Shown here piece after piece: positions 15,530 through 24,305 of a stretch of DNA of 31,006 nucleotides (the stretch's first letter is position 1; each line of letters opens with the position of its first letter). The stretch is from positions 1 to 31,006 of the forward strand of contig CAYUMU010000079.1 in the NCBI GenBank assembly GCA_964445985.1, given 5' to 3'. The notes beneath the pieces are model-generated. The model saw only the letters and a program-made list of their open reading frames with translations. It was not told the DNA's origin and did no database searches. Source of the DNA: CAYUMU01 sp964445985. GTDB lineage: Bacteria; Planctomycetota; Planctomycetia; Pirellulales; S012-138. Both the position numbers and the translations under genes were made by a program.

Positions 15530-17308
15530 TTGACTCGTTTGCCCACGGTCGGACCTTGGCCCCTCAATACCGTCCAGCGGGTCGATTGCCTGGAGTTTCT
15601 GCGACAACTGCCCGACGGCTCCGTCGATCTGGCCCTCGCCGATCCTCCCTATAACCTGGCCAAGGGCGGCAACTGGAGCTGGGATAATTCCGTTACCCTG
15701 CCCGGCTTTGGCGGCGCCTGGCAAAAAGCGATGCCAGCCTGGGACAATCTCCCCTTGGGCGAGTATTTCGCCTTTACCCTCGCCTGGCTCGGCGAGCTCA
15801 AGCGGATCGTGCGGCCGACCGGTTCGCTGTGGATCCACGGCACTTACCACAACGCCGGCCTGCTCAACGTGGCCCTGCAAGCCCTCGAAATCGAGATCAT
15901 TAACGAGGTCGTCTGGTACAAACGCAACAGCTTTCCCAACCTTTCGGGCCGGCGCTTGACCGCCAGCCACGAAACCATTCTCTGGGCCCACACCGGGGGC
16001 AAGCAGCGCAAGTATCGCTTCAACTACACTGCCGCGCGCGAGCTGGAATGCCCCGAAGACGCACTCAAAACCTCAGGCAAGCAACTCCGCACGGTGTGGG
16101 ATATTCCCAACAACAAGACCAGGCTCGAACTTCGGCACGGCAAGCACCCCACTCAAAAGCCGCTGCGGCTCATCCAACGCATGCTCGACATCTCCGCCGC
16201 GCCGGGCAATACGGTGCTGATTCCCTTCGCCGGGGCCGGTTCGGAGTGCGTGGCCGCGCGGCAATTTGGAGCACGCTTTTTGGCGTGCGAGTTGGAAGGA
16301 GAATACGTGGAAATTGCCCGACGAAGATTGGCCGAGCTTGATGAAGCGACCTGCGACTGGGCGCGAGGCAAGGTGATAGCTGGTGAAAAGCCAACAGCAG
16401 TATCGCCGGATCGTTCGCCGCGCAGTCAGGCAAAGCCACCGAGAGATCAGCCAGGCTCGCGGCGGGCTGTGCCTTCGCTGCTCAAATGGACCGGCAGCAA
16501 ACGCTCGCAAGCGGCCGCCATTGCCGAACAAATTCCGCCGCATGGGCGGTATCTCGAGCCGTTCCTGGGGGGCGGGGCGATGCTGTACCTGGCGGGCCAG
16601 CCTGGTTCGCTGGCCAGCGACCTGTACCTGCCGCTGATCGAGTTGTGGCGACTGGTGCAGGCAACGCCCGAACAGGTGATCGCCGACTATCGCGGCCAAT
16701 GGCAGCAATTGCGGCAGGAGCTGTTGCGGCTCGAGGGGCGCGTCTCGGCAGGAGAGTCGCTGCCGCGCTATTTTTACGAGGTTCGCGAGCGGTTCAATCG
16801 CGAACCGAACCCGCTCGACCTCAACTTTTTGATGCGGACCTGCGTCAACGGCATCGTGCGTTTCAACGCCCAGGGGCAGTTCAACAATTCGTTCCATCTT
16901 TCGCGGCGGGGGATGGAGCCTGACCGGTTCGCGAACGTCGTGGCCGCCTGGCATGCGCGGTTGCAGGGCGTGGAACTGCTTTGTCAAGATTATGAAGTCA
17001 CGCTGGCCGCCGCGGAGCGAGGGGATTTTGTGTACCTCGATCCGCCCTACGCCAACAACCAGCAGCGGTACACGGCCAATCTCGACCTCGACCGTTTTTT
17101 TGCGAATTTGGAACAGCTCAATCGCCGCGGCGTGCATTGGGCGCTCTCGTTCGACGGTCGCCGGGGCGAGCAGAACTTGACCCACGCCGTACCGCCGGAG
17201 CTGTTCCAGCGGCAACTGTTGCTCGCCAGTGGAAACTCCGCGGTGCATAAGGTGCTCAACGGCCCGATCGAGGCCGTGCAGGAATCGCTGTATTTGAATT
17301 ACGGGTAG
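15530..17308 (+). CDS. Fused bifunctional DNA methyltransferase (beta-class N6/N4 + D12-class N6-adenine)
   Basis: One 592-residue chain carries two complete amino-methyltransferase modules. Module 1 (about 10-272) has the beta-class order: catalytic DPPYNL first (38-43), then KHPTQKP (205-211), then the AdoMet motif FAGAGSE (233-239). After a polar linker (about 275-313), module 2 (about 314-592) is a MethyltransfD12/Dam-type enzyme: KWTGSKR (319-325), AdoMet motif FLGGGA (345-350), FxNxSFHLSRR region, and catalytic YLDPPYANN (502-510). Fusions of two methyltransferases, as in M.FokI, typically modify the two strands of an asymmetric site; DpnII-type systems carry beta and D12 enzymes as separate genes. 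No restriction endonuclease is visible nearby. Start is uncertain: TTG at 15530, or TTG at 15512 overlapping the upstream stop as TTGA; the frame is open to 15458. Confidence 0.9.
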   Translation: MTRLPTVGPWPLNTVQRVDCLEFLRQLPDGSVDLALADPPYNLAKGGNWSWDNSVTLPGFGGAWQKAMPAWDNLPLGEYFAFTLAWLGELKRIVRPTGSLWIHGTYHNAGLLNVALQALEIEIINEVVWYKRNSFPNLSGRRLTASHETILWAHTGGKQRKYRFNYTAARELECPEDALKTSGKQLRTVWDIPNNKTRLELRHGKHPTQKPLRLIQRMLDISAAPGNTVLIPFAGAGSECVAARQFGARFLACELEGEYVEIARRRLAELDEATCDWARGKVIAGEKPTAVSPDRSPRSQAKPPRDQPGSRRAVPSLLKWTGSKRSQAAAIAEQIPPHGRYLEPFLGGGAMLYLAGQPGSLASDLYLPLIELWRLVQATPEQVIADYRGQWQQLRQELLRLEGRVSAGESLPRYFYEVRERFNREPNPLDLNFLMRTCVNGIVRFNAQGQFNNSFHLSRRGMEPDRFANVVAAWHARLQGVELLCQDYEVTLAAAERGDFVYLDPPYANNQQRYTANLDLDRFFANLEQLNRRGVHWALSFDGRRGEQNLTHAVPPELFQRQLLLASGNSAVHKVLNGPIEAVQESLYLNYG

Positions 17309-17544
17309 GCAAGTCTGGCTGAGACTGGCCTGAACGGAGCAGCTGGCAGCGAACCCGCGCCGTTATTGGCTGCCCGAGGGGGCAGCGGAACGCGGCGGGG
17401 CTGAATTGGGGGCTGAGTTGGGGGAGCGGCGAGGGGAGGCGGCAAAATCGTTTCAAGTTGCAAACTCCCCCTGGTCGAAAAAGACAACGGCGAGCCGCGT
17501 AAGTGGGGGCACCGGGTGTCTTCCCTCCCCTTGAGCCCGTGGGC

Positions 17545-17727
17545 TTACTCGGGTTCAGCCCAAACGGTGACTTCGTCGCCGCCACGTAGTTCCACATGAA
17601 TGATGTTGGGGTGGCAGCAGACGGGGCAATCTTCCACGTACTCCTGTTCGTCGCCAGCGGAGAAGTCGATCGGAACGACGATTTCTTCGCCGCAGGCGTT
17701 GCAAATGTAGCTGGATTCGTCCTGCAT
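17545..17727 (-). CDS. CPXCG motif-containing cysteine-rich zinc-ribbon protein
   Basis: This 60-residue protein has a CNAC pair (about 9-12), CPVC (about 34-37) followed by CHPN, giving four or five cysteines able to bind zinc as a small ribbon. It matches the short CPXCG family: CGEEIVVPIDFSAGDEQEYVEDCPVC in the first half, then an acidic C-terminus with WAEPE. Function is unknown; such proteins are conserved in planctomycetes and proteobacteria. The frame is open to 17910, but the extra 61 residues are Pro/Arg-rich low-complexity sequence, so the ATG at 17727 is preferred. It is transcribed away from the MacA-like gene. Confidence 0.85.
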   Translation of the reverse strand: MQDESSYICNACGEEIVVPIDFSAGDEQEYVEDCPVCCHPNIIHVELRGGDEVTVWAEPE

Positions 17728-18073
17728 GCTGAGGGTTCTCTCGGGGGGGGCGGGGGACAACTGGGAGGTTGGCGTGGCTGAGGGGGGAAGTTTGCGCCGT
17801 GCAGCCCCCCGCTTGGCAGGTGGTCGAAGAAGCTTCGCGAAGAAAGTAGGACCGGCTTTCGAGACCTTGGCCCACCCACCGGGTTTAAAGTAGATGGGGG
17901 GTGGCGTCATGATAGCGAAGGGGGACGTAATCGGCGCATGGGGTTTTTATCCGCCCCACGCCCAGTTTCACTGGCTGTTAGCGCCGCAAATGAATAGAAT
18001 GTACCGATGTGGCGGCCCGCGCGCTGCACCTACCCTGCCCCGCATCCTGCGCCACCAGGAGCCTGCCTGCCCT
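17728..18073. other. Divergent intergenic region
   Basis: These 346 bases separate the divergently transcribed zinc-ribbon gene (-) and the MacA-like gene (+), so they must hold both promoters. A TTTAAAGTAGA stretch near 17884 and AATAGAATGTA near 17993 are the only AT-rich patches and are possible -10 regions. No RNA gene was recognised. Confidence 0.5.
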
Positions 18074-19759
18074 ATGTCACACGCTCATCGTTCCTCTGGA
18101 CAAGCTTTCGCCAGGCAACCGCGGCCCCGTTATGGTGCTTGCGTTGCGCGCTCCGGTATTTCGTGGGTGCTGATGTTGGGTGTGCTGGCCGTACTGGGCG
18201 CCGGCGTGGGGGCGGGCCTGTACTATCTTCAGCCCACGGCTCAGCAGGAAAGCTCACCTTTTGAGTTTGAGGTGAAGCGCAGCACGTTTGTGTATGAGAC
18301 CAGCGAGCGCGGCCAGCTGGAGAGTTCGCGGAATGTGGAAGTGCGCTGCCAGGTAGCCAACCGGGGTAGCTCGGGAACGGCCATTTTGGAGATTGTGCCC
18401 GAGGGCACCTTTGTGCAAGAAGGCGACATTCTGGCCAAGCTCGACGACTCGGCATTGCAGGCCGAAGTGCAGCAGCAGCAGATCATTTGCAATACGTCGG
18501 GCGCCGCGGTCACGCAGGCCAAGAACGTGTATGAAACCTCGATGATTGCCCGGCTGGAATATCTCGAAGGCACCTTCAAGCAAGAAGAGCAGCTCATTCT
18601 CAACGAAATGCTGGTGGCCGAGGAGAACCTTCGCCGCGCTCAGCAGTTTGCCAAATACAGCCGCCGCCTGGCGGGCAAGGGATACCTGTCGCCGCTGCAG
18701 CTCGATGCCGACGAGTTCGCGGTGGACAAAGCCCGCAACGAGATGGAATCGGCCCAAACCAAGTTGCGGGTGCTGCGCGATTTCAACAAAGAGAAGATGA
18801 TCAAGCAGCTCGATAGCGACATGAACATTGCGAAGGCCAACTTGGATTCGGCCGAAAAAACCTACGCCCTGGATCTGGCCAAGCTGCAACTTACCAAAGA
18901 TCAGATCGCGGCCTGCGTGGTGCGCGCCCCGGCCCCGGGCGAAGTGGTATACGCCAACGATCGCGGTGGCCGCGATTCCGAGCCCGACATTATTGAAGGG
19001 GCCCTGGTTCGCGAGCGCCAGGTGATGTTCCGCCTGCCCGACACGCAGCACATGCAGGTCAAAACCAAGGTCAACGAGTCGCGGGTGGGGTTGGTTTCGG
19101 AAGGCATGCCCGCCCGAATTCGGTTGGACAGCAGCTGGGGCGAGGTGCTAGAAGGCCGGGTTACCCGGGTGGAAAGCTATCCGATCGCCACGCGCTGGTC
19201 GGCGTCGAACGTGAAAGACTACGCGGCCTATGTGGAGGTGACTTCGCCGGTGGCCAACATGCGGCCCGGCCTGGCGGCCCAGGTGACCATTTTGATCGAA
19301 GAACGCCCCGACGCGCTGATGGTGCCGGTGCAAGCGGTGATGGAACATGGCAAGCGTCACTTTTGCCTGATTTCGCAAAAGGGCGAGCGCCGGCTCATGC
19401 CGGTCAAAATTGGGTCGAGCAACGACAAGTTCGTGGTGGTGGAAGAAGGCATTAGCGAAGGCGACGTGGTGCTGCAGAACCCGCACCAATTCATCAACGA
19501 AACCGACTTGCCCAAGGCGCCCAAGACCGAGGCGCTGGTGGACCAACGCTGGGGAAGTCCGGCGGGTCGGGCGCAACTGGCCGTGGACCGTTCTCCGAGC
19601 AGTCGGGCCAGCGGTTTGTCGGAGCCGCGTAATCTCGCTCCGGCCACGGGCAATTCGCCCCGGGCGGCGAATGCCCAGGCCGCCGATTCACCGCGAGGCA
19701 AGCCCACGCTTGACCAACCCTCGGCCCGAGTGGCTCGCGACGAAACCACGGGCGGATGA
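18074..19759 (+). CDS. MacA/HlyD-family periplasmic adaptor subunit
   Basis: This 561-residue protein is the membrane-fusion adaptor of a tripartite export system. One N-terminal membrane anchor (about 29-51) is followed by a lipoyl-type half (SRNVEVRCQVANRG, GTFVQEGDILAKLDDS), a long alpha-helical hairpin rich in Gln/Glu/Leu heptads (about 135-295), then the second lipoyl half with VVRAPAPGEVVYANDRGG and a beta-barrel region (LVREQVMFRLPD-like through RIRLDSSWGEVLEGRV). The last about 55 residues (from about 507) are Ser/Pro/Arg-rich and look disordered, which is unusual for MacA. The ATPase and permease genes follow after 207 bases. The ATG at 18074 sits just before the basic and hydrophobic N-terminus; the open frame to 17894 is rejected as noncoding. 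Substrate is unknown. Confidence 0.9.
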   Translation: MSHAHRSSGQAFARQPRPRYGACVARSGISWVLMLGVLAVLGAGVGAGLYYLQPTAQQESSPFEFEVKRSTFVYETSERGQLESSRNVEVRCQVANRGSSGTAILEIVPEGTFVQEGDILAKLDDSALQAEVQQQQIICNTSGAAVTQAKNVYETSMIARLEYLEGTFKQEEQLILNEMLVAEENLRRAQQFAKYSRRLAGKGYLSPLQLDADEFAVDKARNEMESAQTKLRVLRDFNKEKMIKQLDSDMNIAKANLDSAEKTYALDLAKLQLTKDQIAACVVRAPAPGEVVYANDRGGRDSEPDIIEGALVRERQVMFRLPDTQHMQVKTKVNESRVGLVSEGMPARIRLDSSWGEVLEGRVTRVESYPIATRWSASNVKDYAAYVEVTSPVANMRPGLAAQVTILIEERPDALMVPVQAVMEHGKRHFCLISQKGERRLMPVKIGSSNDKFVVVEEGISEGDVVLQNPHQFINETDLPKAPKTEALVDQRWGSPAGRAQLAVDRSPSSRASGLSEPRNLAPATGNSPRAANAQAADSPRGKPTLDQPSARVARDETTGG

Positions 19760-19966
19760 ACCTGCTCTCTGGGGGGGGCTGCCCTCGACGCGAACTTGCG
19801 CGATCCTTTGATCGGGGGGTGATTCGGTCCCGCGCTATCTCCAACCTCCACTCCCCACCAATTTGCCTCTCGAAAGACTTGCCGTCACTGTGCCGCGTGG
19901 GCCGCGCCCGGCAAAGCACCACTGCTCGGCTCATTCCACTTCCATCCTCCATTCGCTCGCCTGCCA

Positions 19967-20653
19967 ATGACGCTGGCCGCCCGCATTGTCAACCTGCAAA
20001 AACGCTACGAGCTAGGCGGAGAGACGGTGTACGCCTTGCGGGGCGTGAGCTTTGACGTGCCCGAGGGGGATTACATTGCGATCATGGGTCCTTCGGGGTC
20101 GGGCAAATCGACGCTGCTCAATTTGCTGGGCTGTTTGGATCGGCCCACCGATGGCAGTTTTTTCCTGGGTCCTGACGACGTGGCCCAGCTCGATGACGAC
20201 CGCCTGTCTGAGATTCGGGCCGGCCGGATCGGGTTTGTGTTTCAGTCTTACAACTTGATTCCGCAACTGACCGTGGTGGAGAATATTGAAGTTCCCCTTT
20301 ACTACCGCGGCACGATTACCAGCGCCGATCGCCAACGCTGCCTGGACCTGGCCAACCTGGTCGGTTTGGGGGAACGGCTGGGCCACCGGCCCATGCAGCT
20401 TTCGGGCGGTCAGCAGCAGCGAGCCGCGATTGCCCGCAGCCTGGTGAACGATCCGTACTTTATGTTGGCCGATGAGCCGACGGGCAATCTCGATTCGGTA
20501 ACCACGGAGAGTATTCTGCAACTACTGGCCGACCTGAACAGCCGGGGCAAGACGATCATTATGGTCACTCACGAAGACGATGTGGCTGCCCGAGCCCGGC
20601 GGGTGATTCGTTTGCGAGACGGCCTGATTCAATCGGATGAGCGGCTGCGATGA
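19967..20653 (+). CDS. MacB/LolD-type ABC transporter ATP-binding protein
   Basis: This 228-residue ATPase is the motor of an export or lipoprotein-release ABC system of the MacB/LolD/FtsE type. Motifs: Walker A GPSGSGKST (41-49), Q-loop VFQSYNLIPQLTVVENIEVP (start 91), signature LSGGQQQR (145-152), Walker B FMLADEPTGNLDS (165-177) and switch histidine MVTHEDD. The VVENIEVPLYYRG segment is typical of this subfamily. Its TGA stop overlaps the permease start as ATGA, so the two are translationally coupled. The adaptor gene is upstream on the same strand. MacB itself fuses ATPase and permease in one chain; here they are separate genes. Confidence 0.93.
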   Translation: MTLAARIVNLQKRYELGGETVYALRGVSFDVPEGDYIAIMGPSGSGKSTLLNLLGCLDRPTDGSFFLGPDDVAQLDDDRLSEIRAGRIGFVFQSYNLIPQLTVVENIEVPLYYRGTITSADRQRCLDLANLVGLGERLGHRPMQLSGGQQQRAAIARSLVNDPYFMLADEPTGNLDSVTTESILQLLADLNSRGKTIIMVTHEDDVAARARRVIRLRDGLIQSDERLR

Positions 20654-21975
20654 TGGGAAACTTCTTCCGCCCCTGGATCCTCGGCGTCAAGAGCCTGCTC
20701 TTGCACCCGCTACGGTCGCTGCTCACGATTCTGGGCATCTTTGTGGGCGTTTCGAGCGTGATCTGGCTGCTGGCCATTGGCGAAGGCATCAGCATCAAGG
20801 CCCAGGAGCAAATCGCCAGCCTGGGCGCCGAGAATATCATTGTGCGCACCGTCAAGCCGTCGGCCGAAAGCACCGGCCAGGTAAGCGGCGCGCCAACCTA
20901 CGGCATTACTCGCGCCGATTACGACCGCCTGGTGCAAACCATCCCCACCATTCGCGAGGCCATCCAGATTCGCGAACTGCGGGCCAACATGGCCGCCGGC
21001 CCCCGCTCGCTCGAAGGCAGGTTGGTGGGCTGCACGGCCGGCTATGCGGACGTGCTAAGGCTCGAAGCGGCCCGAGGACACTTCCTCACCCCGGCCGAGG
21101 TCGAAGGCAAGAATCCTGTGTGCGTGCTCGGCGCCGAAATTGCCCGGCGGCTGTTTCCCTTCGACGACCCCATTGGCCAAACCATCCGCGCCGAAGAGCA
21201 TTATTTTGTGGTGGTGGGCGTGATGAAGTCGCGTTCGCCCTCGGCGGGCGTCGGCGGTTCGCTCTCGGCCCAGGAGTTCGATCGCGATGTTTACGTGCCG
21301 ATCGAAACCCTGTGGGCGCGCATCGGCGAGTTCGTGGTGCAATCGCAGGCAGGCTCTTTCAGCTTTGAAGTCGTGGAGCTCAGCCAGATCACGCTGCGGA
21401 TCGACAACATCGAACACGTGACCGAAACGGCCGACCTGGTCAAGCAAACCATGGCCAAGTATCACCGCTGGGACGACTACGCCGTGGTGGTTCCCAAAGA
21501 ACTGCTCGAACAGGCGAAGACCACCAAAATGCTGTTCATGGCCTTCATGGGCCTGATGGCCGCCATCTCGCTGATTGTCGGCGGCATTGGCATCATGAAT
21601 ATCATGCTGGCCACGGTCACCGAGCGCACGCGCGAGATCGGCATTCGCCGGGCCCTGGGCGCGAAAAAACGCGACATCATTCGCCAGTTTTTGATCGAAA
21701 CCATCGTGCTTTCGGCGGCCGGCGGCCTGACCGGCATTCTCGGCGGTTTGCTCTGCCAGCCCTTCATTCGTTTCGTGCGGTGGCTGCTGGAACGCAGCAT
21801 TCCCGATGTGATGCAGAGCCTGCCCGACGTAATGAAAAGCGTGGAACCGGTGCTGGTGGGCTGGTCGATTCCGCTGGCCCTGGCGATCAGCCTGCTGATC
21901 GGGATTGCGTTCGGCGTGTACCCGGCGCGGCGGGCGGCGAATATGCACCCGGTGGAAGCGCTGCGGCACGAGTAA
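20650..21975 (+). CDS. MacB/FtsX-type ABC transporter permease
   Basis: This 441-residue permease has the MacB layout: one N-terminal transmembrane helix (about 22-42, LRSLLTILGIFVGVSSVIWL), a large extracytoplasmic MacB_PCD-type domain (about 45-285), and three C-terminal helices in an FtsX domain, with IGIMNIMLATVTERTREIGI (its core TERTREIGIRRALGAKKRDI given here only as TERTREIGIRRALGAK) between the first and second. It ends with PARRAANMHPVEALRHE, a family hallmark. It overlaps the ATPase gene by four bases. With the adaptor at 18074-19759 it should form a MacAB-like mechanotransmission exporter with an outer-membrane channel encoded elsewhere. Cargo is not predictable. Confidence 0.94.
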   Translation: MMGNFFRPWILGVKSLLLHPLRSLLTILGIFVGVSSVIWLLAIGEGISIKAQEQIASLGAENIIVRTVKPSAESTGQVSGAPTYGITRADYDRLVQTIPTIREAIQIRELRANMAAGPRSLEGRLVGCTAGYADVLRLEAARGHFLTPAEVEGKNPVCVLGAEIARRLFPFDDPIGQTIRAEEHYFVVVGVMKSRSPSAGVGGSLSAQEFDRDVYVPIETLWARIGEFVVQSQAGSFSFEVVELSQITLRIDNIEHVTETADLVKQTMAKYHRWDDYAVVVPKELLEQAKTTKMLFMAFMGLMAAISLIVGGIGIMNIMLATVTERTREIGIRRALGAKKRDIIRQFLIETIVLSAAGGLTGILGGLLCQPFIRFVRWLLERSIPDVMQSLPDVMKSVEPVLVGWSIPLALAISLLIGIAFGVYPARRAANMHPVEALRHE

Positions 21976-22114
21976 CCTCCCATTGCGTTGGCAAGCCTGG
22001 CAAACCCTCACGATTCACTTCGCTGCATTCGGCCGGCTGGGAGAGTACAATCGCTCCCACATGGGAACGGTTTCAACGCCGTCTTTGCACTAGTGAGTTC
22101 TCTCCGTTTGATGG

Positions 22115-23344
22115 ATGCCGCGCATGCAACTTCTTATCAAGACATCTCTGGTCGCCGCATTGCTGCTTGTGCCACATGTGAAGCTTGGCATTGCGGCGGA
22201 GCCCCCAGCGGATGTAGCCATTCTCAACCTGCCTGGTACCGGCGGCGATCCAGCCAAAATTGACTACGCCATCCTGCCTCGCCTGGAGGGCGCGCACGGC
22301 GTCGTCAGCGGAGCCGTGCTCGACCCGGCCAATGCATCGCTGGCCAAGTTCGATATGCATCATTTGAAGTTCAAGCTGCACAATTACCTGCTGCGCCACG
22401 ATGGCCGGTTCTGGTGCATTTGGAGCGAAGGGCCGCCGATTGAAGATGAGCCCACGCAAGAAGTCCGCTACGCCACCAGCCTGGACGGGCTCACCTGGAG
22501 CGAATCGAAAACCGTGACCGGCGTGCCCGAGGCGCCCTATGGGTTCATTGCCCGAGGGCTGTGGGTTCGCGACGGCGAGTTGCTCGCCCTGGCCGCCAGC
22601 TACAAGGGCAAAGGCGCCTTCGGGGCCGATAAAGAACTCGAACTCAGAGCCTACGCGTGGGATCCTGCGCTCGCTGCCTGGCGTTTCAAGCAAAAGGTGT
22701 ACGACAACGCGATCAACAATTTCCCGCCCGACCGGCTCCCCTCGGGCGATTGGATCATGACCCGCCGCGACGCTCGGTTTAACGTCACCATGCTGATCGG
22801 CGGCCAGAAGGCTTTGGATGACTGGCAGGCGTTTCCCGTCGTCGAGCGTGGGCAGGTGCCCGGCTTCAGTCCCGATGAACCGATCGTTTGGACGCTGCCC
22901 AACAGCACGCTGCAGGGCCTGTTCCGCGACAATGGCGGTTCGCAACGGCTGTTCCATTCGACCAGCACCGATGGCGGACGCTCTTGGAGCCTGCCGCGGC
23001 GAACCAACTTCCCCAATTCGTCCAGCAAGCTATTCGCGATCCCAACGAGTGGCGGCGACTGGGCACTCTGTTCCAACGCCAATCCCAAGCTAGGCCGCCG
23101 CGAACTGCATCTCTCCCTTTCTGGCAACGGGAAAACTTTCAACCGCATGGCGCTGCTCAACGTGCCCACCCCGCCCGCGGACGAACGCCTGGGCCAATTG
23201 CAACTGAAGCTCCGCGCCGGCATCGCCTCGCTGCAATACCCTCACCTGCTGGAGCACGAAGGCCAGCTCTATGTGGCGTTCTCGCGAGGGAAGAAACAAA
23301 TTGAGGTGCTGCGGGTGCCGATGGCGGAGCTGAAGGGGTTGTAA
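22115..23344 (+). CDS. Secreted sialidase-like (BNR/Asp-box) protein
   Basis: This 409-residue protein starts with a signal peptide (MQLLIKTSLVAALLLVPHVK followed by LGIAAE) and is probably exported. It has an Asp-box of the sialidase/neuraminidase beta-propeller (STDGGRSWSLP, about 284-294) and weaker ones at TSLDGLTWSES (about 123-133) and SGNGKTF (about 335-341), and overall resembles planctomycete proteins annotated exo-alpha-sialidase. True sialidase activity would need an arginine triad, which was not verified, so the activity is uncertain; other glycan-binding or hydrolytic roles are possible. ATG codons at 22115 and 22124 are both acceptable starts; the second begins directly at the signal peptide. 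The convergent minus-strand gene ends 23 bases downstream. Confidence 0.78.
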   Translation: MPRMQLLIKTSLVAALLLVPHVKLGIAAEPPADVAILNLPGTGGDPAKIDYAILPRLEGAHGVVSGAVLDPANASLAKFDMHHLKFKLHNYLLRHDGRFWCIWSEGPPIEDEPTQEVRYATSLDGLTWSESKTVTGVPEAPYGFIARGLWVRDGELLALAASYKGKGAFGADKELELRAYAWDPALAAWRFKQKVYDNAINNFPPDRLPSGDWIMTRRDARFNVTMLIGGQKALDDWQAFPVVERGQVPGFSPDEPIVWTLPNSTLQGLFRDNGGSQRLFHSTSTDGGRSWSLPRRTNFPNSSSKLFAIPTSGGDWALCSNANPKLGRRELHLSLSGNGKTFNRMALLNVPTPPADERLGQLQLKLRAGIASLQYPHLLEHEGQLYVAFSRGKKQIEVLRVPMAELKGL

Positions 23345-23367
23345 GAACGCCGCGACTCCATTGCCCT

Positions 23368-24096
23368 TCACGAGAAGCTCTTTCGCAGCTCGTCGATCAC
23401 TTCGCGATCGGCCGCGGAGCGACCTTGCAGCACGTCGCCCATCGCATCCAGTGGCCAAAGAAATCGCAGCGCGGATCGGAACGCGCCCTCACTCCCTGCG
23501 CCGACGAACCACTCCGTTTCGCGCTCCAGCGACCAAATCAACAGCCCAAACTCAGCGCCGGCAAATCGGTACTGCATGCGGGCCGGCCAGCGCTCGGTGA
23601 TGAGCTCTGGCAGACAATTTGCCTGGAGGATGCGCAGGGCGGAAGGCGACAGGCGGGCGTTGTACGACTGCGCGAACCAGGGTTGCTGCACCACGCGGCA
23701 GAAATCCCACACGCCTGCATAAATAAAGGCGGAAAAGGTTGCGGCGCACGTCCTCCATTCCCGCGGGCCGTCTTTCGCGTACTCCAGAACGGGCGGATCA
23801 GCGGAGCTGTCGAGCAACACAGCCCAAGTGCAAACCTGCTGCGCGTCGCCCCCAATCGGCAGCAATCGCTGCTCTCCCCACGGCAGCACGGTGAAGTCGC
23901 GGATGGCCGTCCAATGGCCGCCGTTGCTGTGCTGGGCAAGCGTCTCCGTCGCATGTTCCGCTAGATACCATTCGCGAACCGCGTCTGGAAGCAAGTAGCC
24001 TAGGCGTTGCTCGACCTCGCGCAATTCGCTCGGCGCGGTGGGCGAGTTGTGCGGCGTGCTTCCCAGCAAGCGATAAGCTGCTTCGTGAAATTCCAT
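23368..24096 (-). CDS. SMI1/KNR4-like protein
   Basis: This 242-residue soluble protein has an N-terminal region resembling the SMI1/KNR4 fold: SELREVEQRLGYLLPDAVREWYLAEH (given here as the core VEQRLGYLLPDAVREWY, about 29-45), which fits the usual E-x-x-L-G-x-x-L-P-x-x-x-x-x-x-Y/F/L pattern, followed by the LLPIGGDAQQVCTWAVLLD strand region. In bacteria this fold is often found in immunity proteins of contact-dependent or polymorphic toxins, but no toxin gene lies nearby and many copies have no known role. There is no signal or membrane segment. The ATG at 24096 is preferred over the open extension to 24174. It is divergent from the FAD oxidoreductase gene and converges on the sialidase-like gene. 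Confidence 0.65.
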   Translation of the reverse strand: MEFHEAAYRLLGSTPHNSPTAPSELREVEQRLGYLLPDAVREWYLAEHATETLAQHSNGGHWTAIRDFTVLPWGEQRLLPIGGDAQQVCTWAVLLDSSADPPVLEYAKDGPREWRTCAATFSAFIYAGVWDFCRVVQQPWFAQSYNARLSPSALRILQANCLPELITERWPARMQYRFAGAEFGLLIWSLERETEWFVGAGSEGAFRSALRFLWPLDAMGDVLQGRSAADREVIDELRKSFS

Positions 24097-24305
24097 CGTG
24101 CATGCTCCAATGGTTGCCGGCCGATGCCTTCGTAAAGGCAGAAACTCCCTGGCTGGCCTGTTCGCAATTTGCACCCCAACCGTCGAATTCCCACCCCGTT
24201 TGGATTACCATCGTTAGTATCGCACATTCACTGTTCTGGCGTTCGGCAAGTAGCGTGATTTTCTTCGGGGGCGCTTGCCGGGCATGGTTTGCAAAGGGTT
24301 CCTGT

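Noticed and set aside
16073..17248. 391-codon minus-strand frame opposite the methyltransferase fusion
   Set aside because: The plus-strand frame carries two full sets of methyltransferase motifs; the opposite frame has none.
17894..18073. 60-codon upstream extension of the MacA-like gene
   Set aside because: It would put unrelated residues before the basic, hydrophobic membrane anchor; ATG at 18074 fits the family.
23368..24096. Immunity protein of a toxin system, suggested by the SMI1/KNR4-like fold
   Set aside because: No toxin, polymorphic-toxin or secretion gene is adjacent, so fold alone does not support a defence role.
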